From positions 186,001-250,000 of the forward strand of contig NZ_JATV01000002.1 of NCBI RefSeq assembly GCF_000611675.1: a stretch of DNA of 64,000 nt, read 5' to 3'. The DNA is from Flavobacterium succinicans LMG 10402. Its GTDB lineage: Bacteria > Bacteroidota > Bacteroidia > Flavobacteriales > Flavobacteriaceae. Each line of letters begins with the position of its first letter. The stretch's first letter is position 1. Positions 36,850-45,679 of the stretch are shown in pieces. A program made the translations under genes and the position numbers. The notes beneath the pieces are model-generated. The model saw nothing but the letters and a program-made list of their open reading frames with translations, was not told where the DNA came from and made no database searches.

Positions 36850-39156
36850 ATGAAGGTTTGTATTGCCGAAAAACCCAGTGTTGCTCGAGAAATTGCCACC
36901 ATATTGGGCGCGAATACCAAGCACGACGGGTATTTTGAAGGTAATGGTTATGCGGTAACGTATACGTTTGGGCATTTGTGTACCTTAAAAGAACCAAACG
37001 ATTATTGGCCTCACTGGAAGAGTTGGGATTTGAATAACTTACCGATGCTTCCAGAAAAATTTGAAACTAAATTGGTGCAGAATTCGGGAATTCAAAAGCA
37101 ATTCAACATCATCAAAAGTTTGTTTGACAAAGCTACAGTTGTGATTAATTGTGGTGATGCTGGACAAGAAGGAGAACTCATTCAGCGTTGGGTAATGAAC
37201 GAAGCGAAGTACAAAGGCGAAGTACAACGTTTATGGATTTCGTCTCTAACCGCAGAGGCTATTAAAGAAGGTTTTCAAAACCTAAAACCAGCGTCACAAT
37301 ATGATAATTTGTTTTATGCGGGTTTCTCTAGAGCCATTGGTGACTGGTTGTTGGGGATGAATGCCACGCGTTTGTACACCGTAAAACACGGTGGTTACCA
37401 ACAAGTATTGTCAATTGGACGGGTGCAAACTCCTACACTGGCGATGGTTGTAGAACGCTTCAAAGCGATTGAAAATTTTAAACCTCAGCCCTATTGGGAA
37501 TTGCAAACCTTGTACAGAGAAACGCTTTTTAGTTATGAAGAAGGGCGGTTTTTGAATAAAGACGAGGGAGCGGTTTTGGCCAACAAAGTTAAAGAAAGTG
37601 ATTTCGAAATTATTAGTATCGATAAAAAGAAAGGCAATGAATATGCTCCAAAACTTTTTGATTTAACGGGATTACAGGTGTATTGCAATACCAAATTTGG
37701 CTTTTCGGCGGAGGAAACTCTTAAAATTGTTCAGACTTTATACGAACAAAAAGTAGTTACTTACCCTAGAGTTGATACTACTTTCTTGCCCAACGACATT
37801 TATCCAAAAGTACCCGCTATTTTGCAAAACTTAACGCAATATGCTGCACTGACTGAACCGCTGTTGGCAAAAAAGATAAAAAAATCGCCCAAGGTATTTA
37901 ACGATAAAAAAGTGACCGACCACCACGCCATCATTCCTACTGGCGTGCAGAGCCATTTACAATTCAATCAGCAGCAAGTATATGATAGCATTGTAAAGCG
38001 TTTTATCGCTGTGTTTTATGACGATTGTTTGGTGGCTAACACTACCGTAATTGGTAAAGCAGCCGAGGTACATTTCAAAACTACTGGGAAGGAAATCTTA
38101 AAGAAAGGATTTCGTGTTGTTTTTGATACTTCGACTCCGCTCAGTACAAATGCCAAAGAAAAAGAAGCAGACCTCCTTCCGAATTTTGTGGTTGGCGAAA
38201 AAGGACCACACCAACCCTCCTTTTTAGAAAAGGAAACCAAAGCGCCCAATCAGTTTACCGAGGCTACACTGTTGAGAGCTATGGAAACCGCAGGCAAACA
38301 AGTAGACGACGAGGATTTACGAGAATTAATGAAAGAAAATGGTATTGGTCGTCCTTCTACTCGCGCGAATATTATCGAAACGCTCTTTAGACGAAAATAC
38401 ATAGTCCGCAATAAAAAACAAGTTTTGCCCACACCAACAGGAGTGCAATTGATTGATACCATTCAGAATGAATTGATAAAATCAGCAGAGCTCACAGGAA
38501 CTTGGGAAAAGCAATTGCGCGACATTGAAAAGGGCACCTATACGGCTTCGGCTTTCATAAAAAATATGAAGCAAATGGTGGATAATTTAGTCTATGAAGT
38601 GAGAAGCGAAACCAGACGTGCCAATATTTCGCACGCCGCAAATGTTCCAAAAATCGAAACTGTTGTAGTGAAAAAGAAAGCGGCAGGAATTTTGGCAGCC
38701 TTATGTCCTAAATGTCAAAAAGGAAATTTGATTAAAGGAAAATCGGCTTATGGTTGTAGTGAATATAAATCGGGTTGCGATTTTGTACTTCCCTATGTTT
38801 TTGAAGGTAAAAAGATTTCTGAAAGTCAATATTTGCGCTTGCTTCAAAAAGGATCAACTGTAAATTTAAAAGACTTTAAAACCGATGCAGGATCAGTTGA
38901 GGGTTTAATCCGTTTTGAAGAAAATTTCAAACTCAAATTAGAACCAAAGAAAACCGAATTAAAAAAGACACTTGATACTTTAACTTGCCCAAAATGCAAA
39001 AAAGGAACAGTGCTAAAAGGAAAAACGGCTTACGGTTGTAGCGATTATAAATTGGGTTGTGATTTTAAAGTTACTTTTGAAAGGGTTAGAGAAAAACTAA
39101 AAGATCAAAAACCGACAAAAGAACTGGTATATTCTATTTTAGAGAAAAGCATTTAA
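36850..39156 (+). CDS. topB: DNA topoisomerase III (TopB, type IA)
   Basis: Relaxes and decatenates DNA by single-strand passage. The 768-residue protein has a TOPRIM domain at the N-terminus (MKVCIAEKPSVAREIA; GDAGQEGELIQRW), the central toroid, and the catalytic tyrosine Y305 in VVTYPRVDTTFLP. The DHHAIIPTG motif is intact. Two C-terminal zinc-ribbon-like units (CPKC...GCSEYKSGC and CPKC...GCSDYKLGC) follow. No conjugation genes are nearby, so this may be a chromosomal TopB rather than a mobile-element copy. It is the first clear core gene after the accessory pocket. Confidence 0.95.
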   Translation: MKVCIAEKPSVAREIATILGANTKHDGYFEGNGYAVTYTFGHLCTLKEPNDYWPHWKSWDLNNLPMLPEKFETKLVQNSGIQKQFNIIKSLFDKATVVINCGDAGQEGELIQRWVMNEAKYKGEVQRLWISSLTAEAIKEGFQNLKPASQYDNLFYAGFSRAIGDWLLGMNATRLYTVKHGGYQQVLSIGRVQTPTLAMVVERFKAIENFKPQPYWELQTLYRETLFSYEEGRFLNKDEGAVLANKVKESDFEIISIDKKKGNEYAPKLFDLTGLQVYCNTKFGFSAEETLKIVQTLYEQKVVTYPRVDTTFLPNDIYPKVPAILQNLTQYAALTEPLLAKKIKKSPKVFNDKKVTDHHAIIPTGVQSHLQFNQQQVYDSIVKRFIAVFYDDCLVANTTVIGKAAEVHFKTTGKEILKKGFRVVFDTSTPLSTNAKEKEADLLPNFVVGEKGPHQPSFLEKETKAPNQFTEATLLRAMETAGKQVDDEDLRELMKENGIGRPSTRANIIETLFRRKYIVRNKKQVLPTPTGVQLIDTIQNELIKSAELTGTWEKQLRDIEKGTYTASAFIKNMKQMVDNLVYEVRSETRRANISHAANVPKIETVVVKKKAAGILAALCPKCQKGNLIKGKSAYGCSEYKSGCDFVLPYVFEGKKISESQYLRLLQKGSTVNLKDFKTDAGSVEGLIRFEENFKLKLEPKKTELKKTLDTLTCPKCKKGTVLKGKTAYGCSDYKLGCDFKVTFERVREKLKDQKPTKELVYSILEKSI

Positions 39157-39164
39157 TTCTATTC

Positions 39165-39243
39165 AACCGCAAAGTTCACAAAGAATTACGCAAAGTTCGC
39201 TAAGCGTTGCGTTCCTTGCGCTAACTTTGTGATCTTTGCGGTT
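39165..39243. repeat. Long CGCAAAG-family inverted repeat after topB
   Basis: AACCGCAAAG (39165-39174) pairs with CTTTGCGGTT (39234-39243); inner parts also pair partly. It belongs to the same family as the array at 27221-27700, here arranged as one hairpin. It could stop transcription after topB. Confidence 0.75.
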
Positions 39244-39301
39244 AAGAACGCAAACTTTTTTCATAAATTAGCGCCATCAATCCAAACAAAAAATTTGCAT
39301 C

Positions 39302-39778
39302 ATGTTTCAAAAAACGACACTTTTATTGGTCTTTGTAGCACTTGCGTCCTGTAACAACAACGCGAACAAAAATGAAAAAATCAAAGCTTCGCAATGGTTG
39401 TTGGGCAAATGGACCCAGCAATCTGAACAAGGAATTTTAGAAGAAACATGGAAATCTGTAAACGACAGCACCTTTGAAGGCACTTCGTATTTTATAAAAG
39501 GGAAAGATACATTGCACAACGAAATTATTGTGTTGCAACAAAATGGCCCTCATTTTATTTACAAAGCCACCATCAAAGGTCAAAACAATGACCAAACCAT
39601 TGCGTTTCCGTTAACTTCAGCTACAGATAAAAACTTGGTATTCGAAAACCCTAAACACGATTACCCTCAAAAAATAACATATCAATTAGCAAAAGATTCG
39701 ACTTTGATCGCCAAGATATCAGGGATTCAAGCGGGGAAACCTTCGGCTGAAACCTATACTCTGAAAAAGGTAAAATAA
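39302..39778 (+). CDS. DUF6265-type lipoprotein
   Basis: A 158-residue lipoprotein: signal MFQKTTLLLVFVALASC with lipobox cysteine at 17. The mature part reads as one beta-rich, lipocalin-like domain of the DUF6265 type (WLLGKWTQQSEQGILEETWK and the FENPKHDYPQKITYQL block). Function is unknown. A strong terminator follows. It is not obviously linked to topB upstream or the iron genes downstream. Confidence 0.8.
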   Translation: MFQKTTLLLVFVALASCNNNANKNEKIKASQWLLGKWTQQSEQGILEETWKSVNDSTFEGTSYFIKGKDTLHNEIIVLQQNGPHFIYKATIKGQNNDQTIAFPLTSATDKNLVFENPKHDYPQKITYQLAKDSTLIAKISGIQAGKPSAETYTLKKVK

Positions 39779-39800
39779 CACTATCCCTATTCTTTTCATA

Positions 39801-39830
39801 CCTCGATTCTAAAAAATCGAGGTTTTTTTT
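39801..39830 (+). terminator. Terminator after the DUF6265 gene
   Basis: CCTCGATT (39801-39808) and AATCGAGG (39815-39822) with a 6-nt loop and eight T. Classical form. Confidence 0.93.
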
Positions 39831-39883
39831 ATCCGTAAAATACTATTGTTGAAACGGATAGAAGACTGTATTTGTTTTTATTT

Positions 39884-39961
39884 TTATTTATTCTAAATAA
39901 ACTTTGATTATATCAAAGAGGCTTTTATATTTGCAATATTATTTTTAATTAATCTAAATAA
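39884..39961 (+). promoter_or_regulatory. Promoter with two operator-like palindromes, receptor 1
   Basis: Site 1 TTATTTATTCTAAATAA (39884-39900) is a perfect 7-3-7 palindrome. Then TTTG (39903-39906), 19 nt, TATATTTG (39926-39933). Site 2 TTAATTAATCTAAATAA (39945-39961) lies just before the ATG. Nearly the same plan is found at 49387-49464, and site 1 recurs exactly at 43427. A shared iron-type repressor is inferred. Confidence 0.75.
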
Positions 39962-39962
39962 A

Positions 39963-42095
39963 ATGAATAAAATACTACTAGCCACAACCGCATTGTTATT
40001 AAGCAATGCTTTTTATGGTCAAATCACCGAAAAAGATACCATTAACAAATTAAAATCAGTAGAAATTAGCAACAAGTACAAATACAAAAGGGAGAAAAGT
40101 ACGACTGTTGCTAAAATGCCACTGAATAATATCGAAAACCCACAAGTGTACAACACCGTTACTGGTGAGTTGATGAAAGAGCAATTGGTTACCAACTTTA
40201 ATGATGCGTTAAAAAATGCCACAGGAATTTCTCGTTTGTGGGAATCAACCGGAAGAGGAGGCGATGGTGCTGAGTACTTTTCGATGAGAGGATTTGCTGT
40301 GCAACCCACAATGATTAATGGTCTGCCAGGGATTAATAACGGAACCATAGACCCTATAAACATCGACAATATCGAAGTGATAAAAGGACCTTCTGGAACT
40401 TTATTTGGAAGCAGCCTCATCTCTTACGGAGGGTTGATTAATGTAGTGACCAAAAAACCATTTCAAAACTTTGGCGGAGAAGTAAGCTATACTTCAGGAT
40501 CCTACGGACTCAATCGAGTAACTGCCGATGTAAATATCCCATTAAACCAAGACGCTTCAATTCGTGTGACTTCGGCTCATCAAAAAGAGAATTCGTTTCA
40601 AGATGCAGGTTTTGCGAAATCCTTTTTCTTAGCACCTTCGTTGAGCTATAAGATAAATGATAAATTGTCTTTCTTAATTACAACCGAATTTACCAATCGC
40701 ACTTCTGCCAATGCACCAATGATTTTCTTAAGCCGATTTGCGCCTTTGTCATTTAATTCGATAGCTATTTTTGAAGACAATTACAAAAAATCATATACTT
40801 CGAATGAGTTAACGATCAACAACAACAGTTTCAACTTACAAGCACAAATGTTGTATAAGCTTTCTGAAAAATGGACTTCACAAACTGTATTATCAAGAAA
40901 TAATAGCAAAACAAATGGTTATTATTCCTATTTGTGGGATTCAGCCAATGGAAATGAATTCACCCGATTCATTTCAAAAAGAAATGGTGAAACCTTAGGC
41001 ACGGACTTGCAACAAAATTTCATCGGAGACTTTAAAATTGGCTCCTTAAGAAATCGTTTGGTCGTTGGTGCTGATTATTTAAAAATCAATACCATCAACG
41101 GAAGTACTGGTTGGGTTGGCAATGGTAAAGTATCACTTGTGAATCAAACCGATACAGGAGATGTTACCCAAGCAGGCGTTGATAAGTTACTCGTGGGTTC
41201 TTTCGAAGGTAACACAGATGCACAAACCGAAGTCTTGAGTGCATATGCCTCTGATGTTTTAAATATTACAGATCAACTTTCGGTTATGGCAAGTTTACGT
41301 ATTGATAATTTCAAATCGTCAACAGCTAATGAAAGTAATTCTCAAACAACTGTTTCTCCAAAATTTGGCGCCGTGTATCAAATCATTGAAAACAAAGTCT
41401 CTGTTTTTGGAAATTATATGAATGGATTTACCAACGTGGCTCCAAAAGAAGTTAGCAATGTTGACGGAAGTAATCCAAGAATGAAATCTTTCGACCCCGA
41501 ACACGCCAATCAATATGAATTTGGATTAAAAACCAATCTGTACAAAGACATCATATCAGCATCGATTAGTTACTACAATATTGATGTAAAAAACAAACTA
41601 ATGACCAATCCAAACAACATCAACGATTCTTTTCAGGGCGGTGAAGTGAATAGCAAAGGAGTAGAAATTAGTTTTACAGCAAATCCAACCAAAGGACTTA
41701 ACATCATCGCTGGCGTGAGCAACAATAAAAGTGAAATAACCAAAGACAACCCTGGAGATGGTTATTTAGGATTTAGACCAGAAGAAGCGGGACCAGAAAC
41801 ATTAATCAATCTTTGGGCAAATTATACCATTCCATCTGGCGCATTAGAAGGCTTTGGCTTTGGTCTTGGCGGAAATTATGCTAGCGAATACAAAACATTA
41901 AACAGAAGTACTACAGGCACTTTTGCTTTACCAGATTACACCGTGTTGAACACTGCTTTGTCTTACAATCACGATAAATTCAATTTTGTTTTAAAATTAA
42001 ATAACGTATTGAATGAGAAGTATTTTTCTGGTTGGTCAACGGTAACCCCTCAACGATTAAGAAGTCTTACCGCTGGATTATCGTATAAGTTTTAG
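39963..42095 (+). CDS. TonB-dependent siderophore receptor 1
   Basis: A 710-residue outer-membrane receptor that should import a ferric siderophore using TonB energy. It has a signal peptide (MNKILLATTALLLSNAFYGQ), a plug domain (about 60-170, DALKNATGISRLWESTGRGGDGAEYFSMRG and IEVIKGPSGTLFG), and a 22-strand-type barrel ending in the typical aromatic C-terminus (LTAGLSYKF). The plug sequence is the siderophore-receptor subtype rather than SusC. It is followed by a hairpin and a PepSY gene, so both may be expressed together. Two operator-like sites flank its promoter. Confidence 0.92.
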   Translation: MNKILLATTALLLSNAFYGQITEKDTINKLKSVEISNKYKYKREKSTTVAKMPLNNIENPQVYNTVTGELMKEQLVTNFNDALKNATGISRLWESTGRGGDGAEYFSMRGFAVQPTMINGLPGINNGTIDPINIDNIEVIKGPSGTLFGSSLISYGGLINVVTKKPFQNFGGEVSYTSGSYGLNRVTADVNIPLNQDASIRVTSAHQKENSFQDAGFAKSFFLAPSLSYKINDKLSFLITTEFTNRTSANAPMIFLSRFAPLSFNSIAIFEDNYKKSYTSNELTINNNSFNLQAQMLYKLSEKWTSQTVLSRNNSKTNGYYSYLWDSANGNEFTRFISKRNGETLGTDLQQNFIGDFKIGSLRNRLVVGADYLKINTINGSTGWVGNGKVSLVNQTDTGDVTQAGVDKLLVGSFEGNTDAQTEVLSAYASDVLNITDQLSVMASLRIDNFKSSTANESNSQTTVSPKFGAVYQIIENKVSVFGNYMNGFTNVAPKEVSNVDGSNPRMKSFDPEHANQYEFGLKTNLYKDIISASISYYNIDVKNKLMTNPNNINDSFQGGEVNSKGVEISFTANPTKGLNIIAGVSNNKSEITKDNPGDGYLGFRPEEAGPETLINLWANYTIPSGALEGFGFGLGGNYASEYKTLNRSTTGTFALPDYTVLNTALSYNHDKFNFVLKLNNVLNEKYFSGWSTVTPQRLRSLTAGLSYKF

Positions 42096-42125
42096 TTTTC
42101 ATAATTGCTATTGTTTTTGTTTAAC

Positions 42126-42153
42126 AAAACTCCTCATTTCGGTGAGGAGTTTT
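42126..42153 (+). terminator. Terminator or attenuator between receptor 1 and PepSY gene
   Basis: AAAACTCCTCA (42126-42136) pairs perfectly with TGAGGAGTTTT (42143-42153), 6-nt loop TTTCGG. It is only 12 nt before the next ATG, so it may lower, not end, transcription into the PepSY gene. Confidence 0.8.
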
Positions 42154-42164
42154 AATCATTTAAA

Positions 42165-43304
42165 ATGAAAAAAATTAATTTTAAAAAAAGCATTCGACTA
42201 CTGCATCTTTGGCTGGGCTTGGGTTCAGGAATTATTGTCTTTATCATAGCTGTAACAGGTTGTTTGTATGCTTTTCAGGAAGAAATTCAGAACATTACAC
42301 AAGAATACCGCTTTGTAGAAAAACAAAAAGTCCCTTTTCTTTTGCCTTCGCAATTAGTACCAATTGCTAAGAAAGAATTGCCTAACAAAGTCTTACATGC
42401 CTTAAAATACAATACTCCTGACCAAGCTATAGAAGCTATCTTTTATAATTATGAACCTACCTATCATTATGTGGTATACTTGAACCCCTACTCGGGCAAA
42501 GTACTAAAAGTAGCCAATATGGAAGATGGCTTTTTTAGATTTATATTAGATGGTCATTTCTACTTGTGGTTACCTCATGAAATTGGACAAGTTGTAGTTG
42601 CTTCTGCTACTCTTATCTTCCTTGTACTACTTGTATCTGGTTTAATTTTATGGTTTCCAAAAAACAAGAAAGCAGCCAAACAACGTTTTTGGTTTCGATG
42701 GAAAGAAGGTCTAAAATGGAAACGAAAAAACTACGATTTACATAATATTACGGGATTTTATGTTTCAGCAATCGGTCTAATCTTTGCCATAACAGGACTC
42801 GTTTGGGGATTTCCTTGGTTTGCTTATGGCTATTACAAAATAATAGGAGGAGAAAAGTCATTACTCTATGAAGACCCCGTCTCAAAAGAAGTAACACTAG
42901 CAAAAAAAATAGAGAACCCTTTGGACAAAGTATTTCTGCTCATGCAAGAACAATACCCGAAGGCCGCTTATATTGAAGTACATCCACCTGAAAACCGAAA
43001 AAGCGCTATAGCTACTAATGCTAACTTAGAAAAAGGAACCTACTGGAAAACCGATTATCGCTATTTTGACCAAAATACATTAGAAGAAAAAGAAGTAACT
43101 CACATCTACGGAAAATTATCTAAAGCAGATACATCAGACCAATTACTGAGAATGAATTATGATATTCACACAGGAGCTATAATGGGATTAGCAGGTAAAG
43201 TTTTTGCTTTTTTGATTAGTTTATTAATCGCCACATTGCCCATTACAGGTTGCCTGATTTGGTATGGCAGAAAAAAGCTAAATAAAACAAATATTTCGCT
43301 TTAA
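42165..43304 (+). CDS. PepSY-associated transmembrane protein
   Basis: A 379-residue inner-membrane protein of the PepSY-TM family. It has four hydrophobic segments (about 14-36, 139-162, 196-218 and 346-368) around a large periplasmic part with PepSY-like regions. Histidines in LLHLWLGL, LDGHFYLWLP and NYDLHNITGFY are placed for haem or metal binding. Such proteins are encoded with siderophore receptors and are linked to reductive release of iron in the periplasm. It lies 69 nt after receptor 1, separated by a hairpin. Confidence 0.88.
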   Translation: MKKINFKKSIRLLHLWLGLGSGIIVFIIAVTGCLYAFQEEIQNITQEYRFVEKQKVPFLLPSQLVPIAKKELPNKVLHALKYNTPDQAIEAIFYNYEPTYHYVVYLNPYSGKVLKVANMEDGFFRFILDGHFYLWLPHEIGQVVVASATLIFLVLLVSGLILWFPKNKKAAKQRFWFRWKEGLKWKRKNYDLHNITGFYVSAIGLIFAITGLVWGFPWFAYGYYKIIGGEKSLLYEDPVSKEVTLAKKIENPLDKVFLLMQEQYPKAAYIEVHPPENRKSAIATNANLEKGTYWKTDYRYFDQNTLEEKEVTHIYGKLSKADTSDQLLRMNYDIHTGAIMGLAGKVFAFLISLLIATLPITGCLIWYGRKKLNKTNISL

Positions 43305-43387
43305 ATTATGAAACTCCATTAAACCTTTTGCCTTTATTTGCATCTAAACAAGCATATAAAAAACGGTGCATAAAAGACAAATAAATA

Positions 43388-43443
43388 TTGGTAGCTAATT
43401 TTTTATTTTTACTTTTGCTATTATTTTTATTTATTCTAAATAA
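43388..43443 (+). promoter_or_regulatory. Promoter and operator-like palindrome of the ankyrin operon
   Basis: TTG (43388-43390), 19 nt, TACTTTTG (43410-43417), then TTATTTATTCTAAATAA at 43427-43443, identical to the site before receptor 1. The palindrome sits at the expected transcription start, where a bound repressor would block it. Confidence 0.75.
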
Positions 43444-43475
43444 TACTCTAACCCTATCGTTTTACTTTTCCAAAT

Positions 43476-44990
43476 ATGAAAAAATACTTTATAACTCCAT
43501 TAGCATTTGCTGTTACTTTATTATGCAGTGCCCAACAAAAAAATAGCTTACTCGATCAGTCCTTTTGGAAAAACGCACCAGATGTTGCAGCGGTAAAAGC
43601 CGAAATAGAAAAAGGCAATAATCCTGTAGCAAGTAATGCAAACGCCTTTGATGTGACCACTATCGCTATCAATTCAAATGCACCGACAGAAACTGTCAAA
43701 TTTTTATTAGAACAAAAAGGAAACCCAGTTACCAAGCTCACTCACGACAGCAGAATTTATCTTCATTGGGCAGCTAATAAAGGTAATATTGATATTGTAA
43801 ACTATCTACTTTCAAAAGGATCCGACATTAATTTAGAGGATAGTAAAGGCGAAACACCTTTGACTTTTGCTGCTTCAAATGGACAAACGAATCCTAAAAT
43901 TTATGACGCTTTCTTTAAAGCAGGAATCGATCCTAAACAAAAATATAAAGATGGCGTTACCCTACTTTTAAAGGCAATCGCTTCTGATACAAATTTAACA
44001 CTTGCTGATTACTTAAGCACCAAAGGTCTTTCACTAAACGACACGGATAATAACGGAATTACAGCGTTTGATTATGCTGCAAGAACTGGAAATATTCCTT
44101 TTTTGAAAACACTTTTGAGCAAAAGAGTAAAACCTACTGAAGCGGCCCTTTTAATAGCGGCACAAGGTTCTAGAAGAGAAACAACACCTTTGGCAGCTTA
44201 TCAATTTTTGGTAGAGGAACTAAAAATCAATCCTAAAGCTACAAACAAATCCAACGAAAACGTGTTGCATTTGGTAGCTAACAAATCCAATCAATTAGAA
44301 ATTATCAATTATTTTACAGCAAAAGGAGTGGATCCGAATGCAAAAGATAATGATGGCAACACGCCTCTACTCCTTGCATCGGCTGGCAATGACATAGAAG
44401 TGGTAAAACAATTTTCTATAACTACTAACAACATTAATGCTCAAAACGCTAAAAAAGAATCTGCACTAACGTTAGCCGTAAAATCGGGTTCACCAGAAAT
44501 TTTCAATTATCTACTAAGCAAAGGTGCTGATCTTTCGGTGGTGGATAAAGACGGATACACTTTAGGATACTATTTAATACAATCCTATCGTCCACAGTCA
44601 ACAGAAAGAAGAGGCCCGCAAACTGGAAATGAGTCAAAATCGGATCCGTTTCAAGCTAAAATCACTATTTTTAAAGATAAAGGATTCAATTTGGCTAGTC
44701 CTCAAAAAGACGGAAGTACCTTATATCACTTTGCAGTTGTCAAAAATGATTTAGCTTTGATTGAAAAATTGGCCGAACTAAAAATTGACATTAATGCAAA
44801 AAACAATGATGGCTTAACAGCTTTACACAAAGCCGCTATGCTAGCCAAAGATGAAACCATCTTGAAATACTTAGTTGCTAACGGTGCACAAAAAGACAGC
44901 AAAACAGAATTTGACGAAACTGCATATTTACTAGCTAAAGAAAACGAAACGTTAACCAAAAAGAACATCGATTTAGAGTTTTTGAAATAG
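43476..44990 (+). CDS. Exported ankyrin-repeat protein
   Basis: A 504-residue periplasmic protein: signal peptide (MKKYFITPLAFAVTLLCSAQ) and about ten to twelve ankyrin repeats over the rest (for example HWAANKGNIDIVNYLLSKGSDINLEDSKGETPL split over residues 90-125). Ankyrin repeats bind other proteins. It is first in a run with the DUF2271, PepSY-reductase and ApbE genes, and carries the iron-type operator, so it likely serves the same iron or electron-transfer function; its exact partner is unknown. Confidence 0.88.
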   Translation: MKKYFITPLAFAVTLLCSAQQKNSLLDQSFWKNAPDVAAVKAEIEKGNNPVASNANAFDVTTIAINSNAPTETVKFLLEQKGNPVTKLTHDSRIYLHWAANKGNIDIVNYLLSKGSDINLEDSKGETPLTFAASNGQTNPKIYDAFFKAGIDPKQKYKDGVTLLLKAIASDTNLTLADYLSTKGLSLNDTDNNGITAFDYAARTGNIPFLKTLLSKRVKPTEAALLIAAQGSRRETTPLAAYQFLVEELKINPKATNKSNENVLHLVANKSNQLEIINYFTAKGVDPNAKDNDGNTPLLLASAGNDIEVVKQFSITTNNINAQNAKKESALTLAVKSGSPEIFNYLLSKGADLSVVDKDGYTLGYYLIQSYRPQSTERRGPQTGNESKSDPFQAKITIFKDKGFNLASPQKDGSTLYHFAVVKNDLALIEKLAELKIDINAKNNDGLTALHKAAMLAKDETILKYLVANGAQKDSKTEFDETAYLLAKENETLTKKNIDLEFLK

Positions 44991-45046
44991 TTGAGTTAGT
45001 ACTTAGTGATTAGTCCTTAGTAACTAGCAAGTAAAGTCAACAACAT

Positions 45047-45078
45047 AATTCATAACTCATAATTCATAACTCATAATT
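45047..45078. repeat. 14-bp tandem repeat AATTCATAACTCAT
   Basis: Two full copies plus AATT lie directly before the DUF2271 gene, in the spacer from the ankyrin gene. Simple sequence typical of intergenic tracts in this window. Confidence 0.8.
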
Positions 45079-45088
45079 TACCCTCATA

Positions 45089-45568
45089 ATGAAATCATTT
45101 TTAAAAATAAGTTTACTCATACTAATTAGTTTTTTATCGTTTCAAGCCACAGCCCAAACTAGCAAATACAAATGCATGTTGCAAATGTCAAATTATGTGG
45201 GTGAAGGAGCTTACATTGTGGTATCGTTAATCAATCCAAAAGGTGAATACGAAAAAACCCTTTATCTAATGGGTGATGATAAAAAATGGTACAACACGCT
45301 AAAAGAATGGCATAAATACCAATCAAAGAAAAAAGAAAACATTAGTGCCAAAACTGGAGCTTCTGTAACTGGTGGAGACCGTAGCATTACCACTATCGAG
45401 ATAGAAGATGCTAAAATCAACAAAGGCTACAAACTCCGTTTTGAAAGCGCCGTAGAAGATAACAAATACTATGTTACCGATGCCGAAATCCCATTAACAT
45501 CCGAAGGTTTAACTGCCAAAACAGATGGTAAAGGATATATCCGCTACGTACGTTTCAATAAAATCTAA
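45089..45568 (+). CDS. DUF2271 periplasmic protein with possible flavinylation motif
   Basis: A 159-residue exported protein: signal peptide (MKSFLKISLLILISFLSFQATAQ), then a DUF2271 domain (YKCMLQMSNYVGEGAYIVVSL; LMGDDKKWYNTLKEWHKY). Residues 86-92 read SAKTGAS, which fits the [ST]GA[ST] core of ApbE flavinylation sites, with T89 as the possible FMN-threonine. DUF2271 genes are often found with ApbE and PepSY genes, as here. If modified, it would be a periplasmic electron carrier between the PepSY-reductase and its acceptor. The acidic residue usual at the start of the motif is Ser here, so modification is not certain. Confidence 0.75.
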   Translation: MKSFLKISLLILISFLSFQATAQTSKYKCMLQMSNYVGEGAYIVVSLINPKGEYEKTLYLMGDDKKWYNTLKEWHKYQSKKKENISAKTGASVTGGDRSITTIEIEDAKINKGYKLRFESAVEDNKYYVTDAEIPLTSEGLTAKTDGKGYIRYVRFNKI

Positions 45569-45679
45569 AAACATCTTGAAAAAATAGACAAAGTCATTTA
45601 AGATTGAGGAATATCCTTAATCTCATTTGACTTCGTTTTTTTTAATTTGTACATCATAAAAACTAAAAGTCCTTTTTCT

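Noticed and set aside
36850..39156. topB as part of a conjugative element
   Set aside because: No relaxase, Tra/VirB or mobilisation genes are within the window; neighbours are ordinary chromosomal genes.
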